Under the pieces are notes generated by a model. That model saw only the letters and a list, made by a program, of their open reading frames with translations. It made no database searches and had not been told where the DNA came from. A stretch of 64,000 nucleotides of DNA from Methanonatronarchaeales archaeon (lineage in GTDB: Archaea > Halobacteriota > Methanonatronarchaeia > JAANXF01). Positions 46,831 through 57,003 of the stretch are shown one piece after another. The position numbers and the translations under genes were made by a program. The DNA is taken from NCBI GenBank assembly GCA_018263395.1, contig JAANXF010000013.1:1-64000 (forward strand). Direction: 5' to 3'. How positions within the stretch are numbered: the first letter of the stretch is position 1; the number at the start of each line of letters is the position of its first letter.

Positions 46831-48744
46831 CTATCTCTCGGTCGAGCCGTCCTCCGACCCGGCCCTTCTCAGCTCCACCTCGAAGACGGCTCCCTCAGGT
46901 TCGTTGTCCCTGACCCGGACGTCACCGCCGTACCTCTCCGTCGTCGTGTGTGCGAGGTACAGCCCCACCCCGATTCCAGGGCTCTCCAGGCCTTTCTCGT
47001 CCTTTCCGAATATCTGGTCCTTTTCGTCGTCAGGAACCCCTGGACCGTTATCGGCCACCGAAACGACGACCGTATCCTCTCTCTCCTCCGCAGAGACCTC
47101 CACGATGGGCTCCTCCCTGTCGTTGTGCTGAACCGCGTTGTTCAGCAGGTTCCTGAACACGGATGACAGCATACCGTCGGCCTCCACCTCTAAGTCGGGC
47201 AGTTCCCGTACCTCGAAGTCGGCTATGGCGAATCTGTCCTCCGCCCTTTCGACCTCATCCTCGACGACGCCTCTAACGTTCACGGGGTGAAGCCCCGTCC
47301 GGATGCTCATCATCTCCTCCGCCACGTCCCTGGCGTTCTTCGTCACCTCCAGGATGTCGCAGGTGGTTTCCACTACGTGTTCGAGGGCCTCCTCTCCCTA
47401 CTCCGACACCTCCCCTTCAGCACCTCTCCCCAACCGGTCAGGGACTGGACGTCGTTCCTTATGTCGTGACGTACTATGCGGTTCAGCAGCTCCAGCATCT
47501 CCCTCTCCTACGCCATTCCCTCCAGTCGCCTATGCTCCATAACGACGCCCAACTGCTCCGCGGCACCCGAAACGAGTTCAAGCTGGCGCCTCTGCGCCTC
47601 CGCGGACCGGGACATGAACAAGACGAGAACGGCTACCACCTCTCCTTCCACAGTTATGGGGACCCCTCCTGCGGCCTTTAACCCGGCGACCCGGGCCGCC
47701 GTCGCGCGTGGAGATAGTTCCTCTGGCTCGCTGGAGATATCGGGTATCCACTCCGGCTCCCCTGTGGACCATACCTTCCAGGCAGCCCCTCCCCGGAGCC
47801 AAGGGCGTGGCCCCCCATCCTTACAAAGTCCTCCAGTTCGGTTCCCTCGCAACCCGTCGCGCCGAGCTCGATTACGGATTCACCGGAGGGTAACCAGACT
47901 TCCCCGTAGCGCCAGCCATCAAGTCTGCATACCTCCCGGAGAAACCCCTCAAGAGCCGCGTCGATGTCCGGAGCGGCCACCATCGCCTTCGTGATTCTAG
48001 CAGGGACTGCGTCTCTCTCCGGCCCTCCTTTTGGGACGTGACGTCCCTGAGAACGCCCCTTACACCGACGATCTCACCCTCCCGCAGTATAGGGACGGGT
48101 TTAACCTCCACGTAGACAGTCTCCCCGTCGGCCCTCCTCACCTCTCTCTCGACGCTCTCGGGGAGCGCCTCACCCTTCAACGTCCTCTTGAAACCCACGG
48201 CCACGTCCTCGACCTTATCGATGGGAAGGAATTCCAGGAAGCTCCGGCCCACCAGCTCCTCCGGGGACTCCACGCCGAAGATGTCCGCCAGTGCCCCATT
48301 CGCGAAGGTAATTATACCGTTCCTGTCGTTTTCGAAGACGCCGTCGTTAAGTCCACTGACCAGTTCGCGATACCTCTCCTCGGACCGCCGAAGAGCCTCC
48401 CTCGACTCGCGGAGCGCCTTCTCCCGCCCCCTCATCGGACGGAAGAACAGGATATAGAGCGACGGGAAAACGAGGACGCCCAGCACGAGGCCGTCGAGGA
48501 CGCCGACGGAAATCAGGGGTAAAGGCGGAAGCAGGGGGAGGACCACCGTCATCACGATTACCTCCATGAGGATCGTCGACGCCAGGAGGACCACCAGGAG
48601 GCGAACCGGAGGGGAGAGACTTCTTCTCCCCGGGCCCTTCCCTTCAGCCATAGCTACGCCGCCCTCCGCGCCTTGAGCCAGAAGACGGCTCCCCAGGGCC
48701 CCTCGTACCCCCGTCTTGAGCCTTTCCGCCACTGAGGCCTCCAC
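46831..48744 (-). pseudogene. PAS-GAF sensor histidine kinase split over several frames
   Basis: TM plus PAS (EERYRELVSGLNDGVFENDRNGIITFANGALADIFGV), GAF fragments, H-box RIVRHDIRNDVQSLTGWGEVL at about 47.4-47.5 kb, HATPase (FRNLLNNAVQHND, DNGPGVPDDEKDQIF) each in different minus-strand frames. Confidence 0.75.
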
Positions 48745-48926
48745 CGGTGACCACGGAACCTCCGCGAAGCTTCAGGTAACAACGACCCGGGGAGCTGCGG
48801 CGGCCCGCGCTCCACGGCCGATGAGGGGATTCGGTTATCAATCGATCAGTTCACCCACGTGTTACCGATTTAAGTATAGATAACTAAATACCTCATTATT
48901 CGACGGTTAGGACCGATTAATGAAGT

Positions 48927-49124
48927 TCACCGGGAGAAAATCGTCGGGGGACGCAGCTTCCCCGACGCCAGCATCCGAGGAGTTGCTGCGAAGAAACCCA
49001 GCCGTTGCCTGTCGATTCGGCGGTTAATGGCCAGCGCCAGCGGGGCGTCCGTCGCCAGCACGAGGTCGTGGTCACTGACCTCGGAGTACAGAGAGTCAAT
49101 AGATTTGGCTCGGCGGAGAGGCAC
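48927..49124 (-). pseudogene. N-terminal remnant of a larger haloarchaeal-like protein (RecB/PD-(D/E)XK-type suspected)
   Basis: 65-aa ORF MPLRRAKSIDSLYSEVSDHDLVLATDAPLALAINRRIDRQRLGFFAATPRMLASGK, ends abruptly. Confidence 0.4.
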
Positions 49125-49207
49125 GGGTGGAAATCGGTTAAGGGAGTAAAAGGTGTGTCGAAGCGGAGAGGTTGGAATAGCTCTGATTAATCATCACATA
49201 GTCTGTT

Positions 49208-49675
49208 TTAAAGTTCGTTACGGACGAAGCCCACGATTGCGTTATCGATTATTTTTGTCTCACTCGTGTTCATCCCTTCGCTGAGATAAGTGTTGAAGAA
49301 GCTTTCGCATGCTGATCCGATTTCTACAAAACGTGGGTAAATTTCCATGAATACGGTTTTACCTCCCTGATTTAAGGCGGTTCCTCTGTTGTTGTAGAAG
49401 AACTTTAGGGTGTACTGTCCATCGATTGGAGGCACTAGTTTCGGTAAGAGATGGTGGAGGGCTTTTGAACCGGCCACTATCTTGGTTTCTCCGACGCCGA
49501 TCTCTAAGCTCCTGATTATGTCCCAGAGCTGTTCGGCTATGTCGTTTACTTCGTTTTCCTCTATTTTGCTGATGTGTTGAGTTTGGACCCTTCGCAGTTT
49601 TTCCTCTTGATTCCTGAAACTCTGTTTTATGCTGGAGGTCGTTTCAAAAACCGTGAAGATGGGGGCGTTCCTCAC
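49208..49675 (-). CDS. Hypothetical protein, 155 aa
   Basis: Lower-GC ORF with coherent sequence (GSKALHHLLPKLVPPIDGQYTLKFFYNN). Confidence 0.6.
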   Translation of the reverse strand: MRNAPIFTVFETTSSIKQSFRNQEEKLRRVQTQHISKIEENEVNDIAEQLWDIIRSLEIGVGETKIVAGSKALHHLLPKLVPPIDGQYTLKFFYNNRGTALNQGGKTVFMEIYPRFVEIGSACESFFNTYLSEGMNTSETKIIDNAIVGFVRNEL

Positions 49676-49803
49676 GCCCGGTCAGATGAGAAAGGTTCAC
49701 TGGATTGATCCTCTCAGCCCTTTTTGAAATGAGCTCAAAACATGGAGGAAAAGTGGTTTACGGGAAGACCTGAAAATCTCTACCGAGCCGAAGGGGGGTA
49801 CCG

Positions 49804-50181
49804 ATGTCCAGGATAAACCTGTTCCTGATAGGTGGACGATGGCTCTTCAAACACTACCTCCGAGACGAGGTATTCGAAGAGCTCTCCCACTACTACGTCA
49901 GATCCAGGTACCGGTTCGAGGTGCCGGAGCAGGAACTCGCAGAGGTCAGGGACCTACTGGAACGCGAAGGATACGAACCCGTCCTGATCCGGGACCCGGA
50001 ACCCTTCTCCGTCACCAAACCGGCGTACACCGAAATGAAGGAAATCGTGAAGAAAAGCGTCCACAAAGAGCCAAGGGGAAACCTCGTCCTGTTCGTAATG
50101 AAGGACGAAGCCTCGGTGGAGCAGGCCGAGTACCTGGGCGCGAAACGGGTGAGCGAAAAGGAGGAAACCGGTAACCTCTAG
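49804..50181 (+). CDS. Hypothetical protein, 125 aa
   Basis: ORF with codon-bias-consistent sequence. Confidence 0.6.
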   Translation: MSRINLFLIGGRWLFKHYLRDEVFEELSHYYVRSRYRFEVPEQELAEVRDLLEREGYEPVLIRDPEPFSVTKPAYTEMKEIVKKSVHKEPRGNLVLFVMKDEASVEQAEYLGAKRVSEKEETGNL

Positions 50182-50208
50182 AAGGGCCACCGCTACCTGG
50201 GCCGCTCC

Positions 50209-50876
50209 TTATTCCAGTCCTCTCAGCTCTACGCCGACACCATTCTGTCCACAGACCCATTCCATAGCCGGATCCGGAACATTGCAGAGGGCAACTGACC
50301 GGTCGACTTTGGACCCGTAGTGCCTCTTAAACATGTCTCTCCCGGCGACGACTTGGCCGAAAACGGGGCGGTTGACTTTCCTTTTGGCCTCTATCAGCTC
50401 CACAAACCCTTCTTCAACCACCTCCTTGACCTCGGCCTCGCTCCTGAACGGCACAATGTCGTCCTCATCGTACCCGTTATTCTCAGGGCATCGATGTATC
50501 TTGGCCTGGAACCCGGCGGCCACGTCTCCGGGTCTCCTGAGCCACCTACAGGTACGTCAAGAAAAATTATCCCACCGACTTCCCGCCAGTAGTCATGGAT
50601 GAGGCAGTCTTCAAGGGTGGAGGGCTCCCAATCCGTCTCCCTGTCCCTATCTGGCCGCGAGGTAGGCCTTAAAGGCAGAGAGCGACCGGGCACCTCCACT
50701 GCACCCCAGTCCTCGTCTTTCCTAGAAACGTCCCTCAACCATTTCGTCCTTGAATCGTTTGGAAGCGGGTTTCCGAGACCGCGCCCAACTTTCTCAATCG
50801 CGTCCTCGGCATCTTCGGCCTCAACCTCCCAGGCCACTTTCCAGACCTCCGGCTTCTCAACGACGAACATCGGCAT
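50209..50876 (-). pseudogene. Hypothetical protein apparently split by a frameshift at about 50.5 kb
   Basis: N-terminal ORF 50394-50876 and C-terminal ORF 50209-50523 in different frames; both coding-like. Confidence 0.5.
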
Positions 50877-51086
50877 GGAGAAGCCTCAATACGGGGAAAG
50901 GTCAAATTTTTGGCCCCGATGCAGCCCCCGCAGGGTGCCTCCCAGCACCTCAGGATGGTTATCTATCGATAAAGAGGCCCGTCTCCGGTTAACCTCGGTA
51001 CCGTTGGCTAGCTGTACGAGGAGGACTGGTGCCGGGCCCGTGGCTTATTCCTCGGAAGCGAGAAGTTAGATGGCCTGAAGCTCTTT

Positions 51087-51503
51087 TTATATTAATCTCT
51101 CTCTGTAACGAACGTCCAGAAGTTCGCCCGCGCAATCGGGGCAGTGCAGAGCTATGTCGGTCGTCGACACGACGCCGACCGGTCTCTCGCCCTCCGTGAC
51201 GGCTACGTGCTTAACTCCCTTGCTTCTGACAGTGTTGATAGCTTCACCCACGCTCTGAGAGGACTCGATGGTGACGAGCACCTCCGTCACGTAGGAAGAG
51301 ACGGTTTCCTCCCTCAAATCGCCGTCCCGGTAAACCAGGGCCTCCACTATGTCGTGCCTCGTGATTATGCCCACCGGTCTATCTCCGTCAAAAACCAATA
51401 GGGACCCGACCCCGCTGTCGAGGAGTTTCTTCGCCCCCTCCACCAGCGAAGAGTCTACGGAGATCCTCTCCACCGGGCTACTCATTATGCCTCTCACACT
51501 CAT
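51087..51503 (-). CDS. CBS-domain pair protein
   Basis: MSVRGIMSSPVERISVDSSLVEGAKKLLDSGVGSLLVFDGDRPVGIITRHDIVEAL and second CBS repeat. Confidence 0.93.
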   Translation of the reverse strand: MSVRGIMSSPVERISVDSSLVEGAKKLLDSGVGSLLVFDGDRPVGIITRHDIVEALVYRDGDLREETVSSYVTEVLVTIESSQSVGEAINTVRSKGVKHVAVTEGERPVGVVSTTDIALHCPDCAGELLDVRYRERLI

Positions 51504-51705
51504 CCTAAAACGAGATGTAGAGCGGTGTCCTTAATAAATGTTTGGAAAGGAATGGCCCTAACACCGTATCCTAGGGATGTCGAGGCCTCATCCTACATAT
51601 ACGTAGCTGCAGAGGCTCCCGGGTGAAGCCACCCCCGCCAGTACTTTCGCTCCCCCGCCTCTCCACTTCCCGTTTAAGGTTCCTACCGGTCAAGGATTAA
51701 CCGTC

Positions 51706-51951
51706 TTGCCCGAACGTGGATGCAGCTTCTGCGGCGAAGAGAAGGACGCGGTGAGGAGGATGTACTTCGTGAGGCCCCCGCTTTTCGAGGGCAAAGAGGT
51801 GTACTGCTGCAACTGCACGCCGGAAAACGTGAAGAAGTGGTTGAAGAGGGAGGCCCCTCCCCTATGCGAGACCTGTGGAGAGGTGGAGGCCGAGGTCTCG
51901 ATCCGGGACGGAGCCGTCACCACGAGGTTCTGCCGCAGCTACGTCCCTTGA
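51706..51951 (+). CDS. Small multi-CxxC zinc-binding protein
   Basis: CSFC, CCNC, CETC motifs; TTG start. Confidence 0.6.
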   Translation: MPERGCSFCGEEKDAVRRMYFVRPPLFEGKEVYCCNCTPENVKKWLKREAPPLCETCGEVEAEVSIRDGAVTTRFCRSYVP

Positions 51952-51958
51952 ACCAGTC

Positions 51959-52198
51959 TCACCCTATACCGGGGGCGTAGTGCCACTCTGTCGCGATGAA
52001 CAGCAGGGCAGCGAGCGGTGTGGCGAGGATGGGGCATGGACCGATGCCGAAGACCTCCATGAGGTGCCGCTGGAAAGGGTTGACCTCCGCCTGGAGCCTG
52101 TACGTCTTCACGATGTGTACCGTGGTCGCCACGTCTCCGAGCGACACGGCGACGAGGTAGGTCTCCAGGAGTTCCGGCAGTTGCTTCGGCAGCTTCAC
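51959..52198 (-). CDS. Small membrane protein (DUF5658-like)
   Basis: ETYLVAVSLGDVATTVHIVKTYRLQAEVNPFQRHLMEVFG. Confidence 0.5.
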   Translation of the reverse strand: MKLPKQLPELLETYLVAVSLGDVATTVHIVKTYRLQAEVNPFQRHLMEVFGIGPCPILATPLAALLFIATEWHYAPGIG

Positions 52199-52409
52199 GT
52201 CAAGAGAAGAAAAGGGGGTCGGGGTTGTACAGCCCTATCCGTTCTGCGTGTTTGGTGACGGTGTTGTAAATGCCGTTACCTTGGAGGCGGGTGGAAACGG
52301 TGTTGGAGAACGTGTAGAGGAGAAAAGATTTCTGGACAAAGCCTCTCCTTAGAGATTACACCGCAGGGACACAGGAGGTGGTTACAATGCACCACCCGTT
52401 TTATAGGGG

Positions 52410-54134
52410 GTGAGTTATAAGATGGGTTTGGTGCGTTTCACGATGCGAGGGGCCGGCGATGCAGATGGCCGCAAAGTTGCCCTGGTCGTTTTAGGGTTAT
52501 TTTTATTGGCGGCTTTTTCGTGGGTAGGATACGTCTACTTCGTCGACGTCCAGAAACCCGCCATCGGCGTTATAGAACTACGAGGGGTCATATGGGAGGG
52601 AAAGGCCGATCAGGTCGCCAGTACGGTCAACTATACCATGCAGAACGAGGATATCGAAGGGGTAGTGGTAGTCGTGGACTCCCCTGGAGGTGGGGTCTCT
52701 GCCATCGAACGGATACACGGAAGCTTACTCCGCCTCAAAGAGGAGAAACCCTTGGTGGCATCTGTCGAAGGATTAGCGGCCTCCGGTGGGTACTACAGCG
52801 CGGTTTCCTCGGATTACGTCTTTGCCCAGCCCTCCTCGTTTATAGGAAGCATAGGCGTCATATCCACCGTTCCTCAGGGTGCGGAACCTGCGGAAGGGAT
52901 CCTTGATACGGGGCCCTACAAATCGCAGGGCTTCCCTATATCTGAAACTCCTAAGACGACGGAGAAGGTCCTCGGAAACTTTCTTGACGCCGTCAAGGAC
53001 GGGCGGGGGGAGCGCCTGAACGTCTCGGAAGAGAAGCTGAAACAGGGCTCTCTCCACCTCGCACCCGAGGCCGAAAGGATGGGGTTAGTGGACGAAACCG
53101 GTTTCTCAAAAGACGCCGTAAAGAGGGCCGCCGACCTCGCGGGAGTGGATGACTACCGGGTAGTCTCGGTGAACAAGGCGGTGAAGCAACAGGAGTCAGG
53201 GGATGGTACCCCGCTGCGGAACGACTCCTCTGAACTGACGGAGTGGCCCCATATCACCGAGGAACAGCTTCGAGAGATGGACCCCTCGTCCTACTTTTAC
53301 TATCTATACGTTCCACCCGACCAGAATCCGCTGCAGGATACACCACCTGAACTGGTGCCACCAGGTGAAGACGAGGCAGCGAGCCCGATGCCGGCTCTTG
53401 AGGGAGAGGCACCGGAAAACGTGGCGCTGCTGGATATGGCCCACGGAAACAACTTCGAGCCGGAAGAGCTCCAGCCATTGATCAACAGGCTCGTCTCAAG
53501 GGGATTTGTAGTAAGGGCGTATAACGGAGGCGGTCTGGGCCCGAAACTGGATAAAGTGGACAGCTTCTTCGTAGCCAACACCGCGGAGGGCTTCACTAAT
53601 GAGGAGGTCAACGCCGTAGACGCGTTCGTGAAGGAAGGGGGAAGACTTCTCATGGTAAACGACCCAACGAGGTCTGGACCTACCGAGGTCAACGGCCTCG
53701 CGACGAATTTCAATGTCTCCTTCTCGTCGGGGTACCTCTACGACATGGAGGATAACTACGGAGTCTACAGAAACATCTACGTCACGGAGTTCCAGGGTTC
53801 GCTATCCGGGACCGGGCGTCTGATGCTCCCGACCGCCGCTCACGTAGAGGTCAACGCCAGTTCGGTAGACGCGGCCTTCACCGACACGGAGACCGTTCAC
53901 TCAGCGACCCGGTCCCGGGGAGAGTACTCACCGGTGGTTCGGACCGGCGACGTGATGGCCATAGGTGACTGGTCATTCGCGACTTACCCGTGGCTGAACC
54001 TGGAGAACAACTCGGACCTCCTCGACGAGACTGCGGATTTCCTCGGCGAGCCACTCGAGCGCACCTCCAACCGGACCGGACCCTCTCCTGTACACCCGTC
54101 TCTCAACGATTCGGCTCTCGATGGCGATCAATGA
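52410..54134 (+). CDS. S49-family signal peptide peptidase (SppA-like) with additional C-terminal GATase1/DUF4350-like domain
   Basis: TM then GVIELRGVI, VVVDSPGGGVSA, ASGGYYSAVSSDYVFAQPSSFIGSIGVI; C-terminal VALLDMAHGNNFEPEELQPLINRLVSRGFVV...VDAFVKEGGRLLMVNDP. Confidence 0.85.
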   Translation: MSYKMGLVRFTMRGAGDADGRKVALVVLGLFLLAAFSWVGYVYFVDVQKPAIGVIELRGVIWEGKADQVASTVNYTMQNEDIEGVVVVVDSPGGGVSAIERIHGSLLRLKEEKPLVASVEGLAASGGYYSAVSSDYVFAQPSSFIGSIGVISTVPQGAEPAEGILDTGPYKSQGFPISETPKTTEKVLGNFLDAVKDGRGERLNVSEEKLKQGSLHLAPEAERMGLVDETGFSKDAVKRAADLAGVDDYRVVSVNKAVKQQESGDGTPLRNDSSELTEWPHITEEQLREMDPSSYFYYLYVPPDQNPLQDTPPELVPPGEDEAASPMPALEGEAPENVALLDMAHGNNFEPEELQPLINRLVSRGFVVRAYNGGGLGPKLDKVDSFFVANTAEGFTNEEVNAVDAFVKEGGRLLMVNDPTRSGPTEVNGLATNFNVSFSSGYLYDMEDNYGVYRNIYVTEFQGSLSGTGRLMLPTAAHVEVNASSVDAAFTDTETVHSATRSRGEYSPVVRTGDVMAIGDWSFATYPWLNLENNSDLLDETADFLGEPLERTSNRTGPSPVHPSLNDSALDGDQ

Positions 54135-54552
54135 GGTTATTTCGAAGAGTTTTATAGCGGTTTTCCGTACAAAAAAAGCCCCCCCGAGCCACCTATACCC
54201 ATATTACTCACGACGGGCGTTGTCGTTAGTCAAAGACGACGTCCTCACCTGGGGCATAACCACTTCTGGAGTCCTATGTGGAGCCTTGTGACCCATTATT
54301 TCTCAAGAGGAGCATTGAACCGTTTATAGGTACGCCCGAGCCGGCATTAACCGATGAGAGGGTGACCACAGAACCACCCCGAACGGAGAAATGCATCCAT
54401 ATAGATGTGGAACTAGATAGAAATATTCCTAACAAGCTTCTATATGCGGTTCTACCACACATAACTGATTAACTCCATTAGTTCCGGCGGGGCCTCTTCC
54501 CTCCTCGTTAAGCCGGTCAATCCATGGGGTCAGAACTCTTCTTCGCCCCCTT

Positions 54553-54799
54553 ATGGGTCAAACCGCACCGAGCTACCGACAAACGGTCGAGGAGTTGTCG
54601 AGGGAGCTGAAGGACTTCCGTAACGGCCTCCGCGACCGAGACAGGGAGGCCTTCGACGAGCTGGTGGAGACAGCGAGGGAGTTCAGTCGACGCGGGGCAC
54701 AACGGAGGCCTCCTCGACCCGGCGCAGGCCATACTGCTGTCCATGCTGATCGGAGTCGAGAGACACGTGGAGATTTTGGAGGAGGGGTTTCACGATGGA
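54553..54799 (+). pseudogene. Frameshifted small haloarchaeal-type protein (MGQTAPSYRQTVEELSRELKDFRNGLRDRDREAFDEL...)
   Basis: First frame MGQTAP...TAREFS then continuation AGHNGGLLDPAQAILLSMLIGVERHVEILEEGFHDG in another frame. Confidence 0.65.
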
Positions 54800-55021
54800 T
54801 GAACGCAACACTTAACTAATTCCTCATACGGTATGCCGAGGGATATCACCAAAGTGCCGGACGACCCCGGCCTTCGACCGTAAGCCGTGCTCCTCTTTTA
54901 TACTCGTCGACTTTCTCCCACAGATCCTCCGGAAAGGAAAGGTTGGTCGGATGCATCCCGGAGAAACCTTCGTCTCAGTACCTTGGACTTGGATAACCTT
55001 GTACAGGGCTTGTACAAGATA

Positions 55022-55094
55022 GGCCGGGACCGAGAATCGAACCCGGGTCGCAGCCTCCACAGGGCTGTAGGATAACCACTACCCCACCCCGGCC
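55022..55094 (-). tRNA. tRNA-His (GUG), including encoded G-1
   Basis: GGCCGGGG...TCCCGGCC acceptor with extra 5' G; anticodon arm CAGCC-CTGTGGA-GGCTG. Confidence 0.93.
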
Positions 55095-55219
55095 ACTTCG
55101 GTAGGGATTCCCCTTTCTCGTCGGCGGTAAAGAAGGTTGTGGAGTGAAACAGGTGCGTCGCCGGGGCCTCTACCGCGGAAGTGAAAGGATATGACGGCTC
55201 GGCGACACACTCTTGCGAC

Positions 55220-55933
55220 ATGGAGCTCGACGGCAGTACGGCGCTGGTTACCGGAGGTTCCCGGGGCGTGGGGAGGGCGACCTGTGTCGCTCTCGCGGAG
55301 CGGGGCTGTGACGTGGCGGTGAACGCGAGGAGGGACGGTGCGGGTGCGGAGGAGACCGCCTCGCTCTGCGGGGAGGAGGGAGTGGACGCCTCGGTGCACC
55401 TCTTCGACGTGTCTGACTTCGACGCGGTGGGGAGGGGCGTCGAGGAGGTGGAGCGGTCAGTGGGCCCCCTCGACGTACTGGTCAACAATGCGGGCGTGGC
55501 CTCCTTTCTGTCCCTGGAGGAGACCTCCGAGGAGGACTGGGACCGCTCAATCGCGGTGAACCTGAAGGGCTCGTTCAACCTGTGCAGACGCGTGCTTCCC
55601 GGCATGAAGGAGCGCAGGTCCGGACGAATCGTCAACGTCGCCTCGACGGCGACCAGGGGCTCGGTCTCGCCGGGGTACGCGGCGGCCAAGACGGGGTTGC
55701 TAGGGCTGACCAGGTTCCTCGCCCGGGAGGGCGTCCCGGAGATTCTCGTCAACGCCGTGTCGCCCGGCCCGACCCGGACCGAGATGACCGCCGGCCTCCA
55801 CGAAGAGATGGCGGAGCACGTGCCGGCCGGGAGGATCGCGGAGCCGGGAGAAATCGCGTCAGCTATAGTCTTCGTGGCCGGACACGACTTCATCAGCGGG
55901 GAGAACCTGGTCGTCGGTGGAGGCCTGCGTTGA
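55220..55933 (+). CDS. SDR-family oxidoreductase (FabG-like)
   Basis: ALVTGGSRGVGRATC, NNAGVASF, YAAAKTGLLGLTRFLA. Confidence 0.93.
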   Translation: MELDGSTALVTGGSRGVGRATCVALAERGCDVAVNARRDGAGAEETASLCGEEGVDASVHLFDVSDFDAVGRGVEEVERSVGPLDVLVNNAGVASFLSLEETSEEDWDRSIAVNLKGSFNLCRRVLPGMKERRSGRIVNVASTATRGSVSPGYAAAKTGLLGLTRFLAREGVPEILVNAVSPGPTRTEMTAGLHEEMAEHVPAGRIAEPGEIASAIVFVAGHDFISGENLVVGGGLR

Positions 55934-56033
55934 TTCCTCCCTATCGGCGGTTTGATGCGTCGGCGGGAGGCGGGACATGCTCCGTGAAGCGTCCCGGGAA
56001 GAAATTAAGCCGCTGAAACTCCATCTATGCCCG

Positions 56034-56519
56034 ATGAGCGAGCTCGCAACTGAGGACAAACTCATCCTGGACAGGCTCCAGTCCGATTTTCCACTCACGA
56101 GCAGGCCGTTCGACACGCTGGGCGAGGAGGTGGGCATCGAGGGCCCGGAGGTGCTGAGGCGCGTCAGGAACCTGAGTGAGGAGGGCTACATCCGGCGGCT
56201 CGCACCGGTCCTATCCTCCCGGAAAATAGGATACGGCGCCGCCGCACTCGTGGCCGTCCGCGTGGACGGGGACAGGATCGAGGAAACTGCAGACTTTATC
56301 TCCCGGTACAGCGGCGTAACGCACAACTACGAGCGAGCGGCACCGGGGTACAACCTCTGGTTCACCCTGCACGCCCGAGACGGCGACGAACTGGAGAGGG
56401 TAATAGACGAGGTGAGGGAGAACACTCCAGCAGAGGAGGTTCTGCCGCTCCCCGCCACGAGGGTTTTCGGGATAGGGGTCAGATTCGACATAGAGGGGGG
56501 CGTGGATGACGACCGGTAG
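56034..56519 (+). CDS. ahbA: Lrp/AsnC-like siroheme decarboxylase subunit (AhbA-like)
   Basis: HTH/AsnC-type LILDRLQSDFPLTSRPFDTLGEEVGI, RRLAPVLSSRKIGY, VTHNYERAAPGYNLWFTL; paired with an ahbB-like gene. Confidence 0.85.
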   Translation: MSELATEDKLILDRLQSDFPLTSRPFDTLGEEVGIEGPEVLRRVRNLSEEGYIRRLAPVLSSRKIGYGAAALVAVRVDGDRIEETADFISRYSGVTHNYERAAPGYNLWFTLHARDGDELERVIDEVRENTPAEEVLPLPATRVFGIGVRFDIEGGVDDDR

Positions 56520-57003
56520 CATGACCGATGGCGGCCTGTGCAGGGGGGACGAGGAACTTTTAATGGAGGTTCAGGACGGCATACCCTTGGTGGAAGAACC
56601 CTGGAGGGAGGTCGGGGAACGCCTCGGGATGTCCGAGGGCGACGTTGTCGAGAGGCTGGAGAGACTCATGGACGATGGCGTGATTCGGCGGATAGGTGCC
56701 TCCATCGTTCACCACTCCGTGGGGTACGAGTTCAACGCCATGGGGGTATGGAAGGTGCCGGAGGAGGAGGCCGAGGGGGTAGGGAAAAAGATGACGAGCT
56801 TCGACTTCGTGACCCACTGCTACGAGCGACCGGTTTTCCCCGGCAGGTGGGAGTACAACCTGTTCACGATGGTTCACGGCCGGTCGAGGGAGGAGTGCGA
56901 GGAGAAAATCGAGAAACTTGCCGAGGCGACCGGCGTGGAGGATTACGAAATGATTTACTCGACCCGGGAGTTCAAGAAGACGGGAGTGAAGCTTCCGGAA
57001 TGA
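56506..57003 (+). CDS. ahbB: Lrp/AsnC-like siroheme decarboxylase subunit (AhbB-like)
   Basis: VQDGIPLVEEPWREVGERLGM, IRRIGASIVHHSVGYEFNAMGVWKVP, THCYERPVFPGRWEYNLFTMVHGRS. Confidence 0.87.
   Translation: MTTGSMTDGGLCRGDEELLMEVQDGIPLVEEPWREVGERLGMSEGDVVERLERLMDDGVIRRIGASIVHHSVGYEFNAMGVWKVPEEEAEGVGKKMTSFDFVTHCYERPVFPGRWEYNLFTMVHGRSREECEEKIEKLAEATGVEDYEMIYSTREFKKTGVKLPE

Noticed and set aside
54278-54472. 64-aa ORF (MEPCDPLFLKRSIEPFIGTPEPALTDERVTTEPP...)
   Set aside because: Coherent-looking but no recognised family, ribosome site or neighbour support; insufficient evidence to call a CDS.
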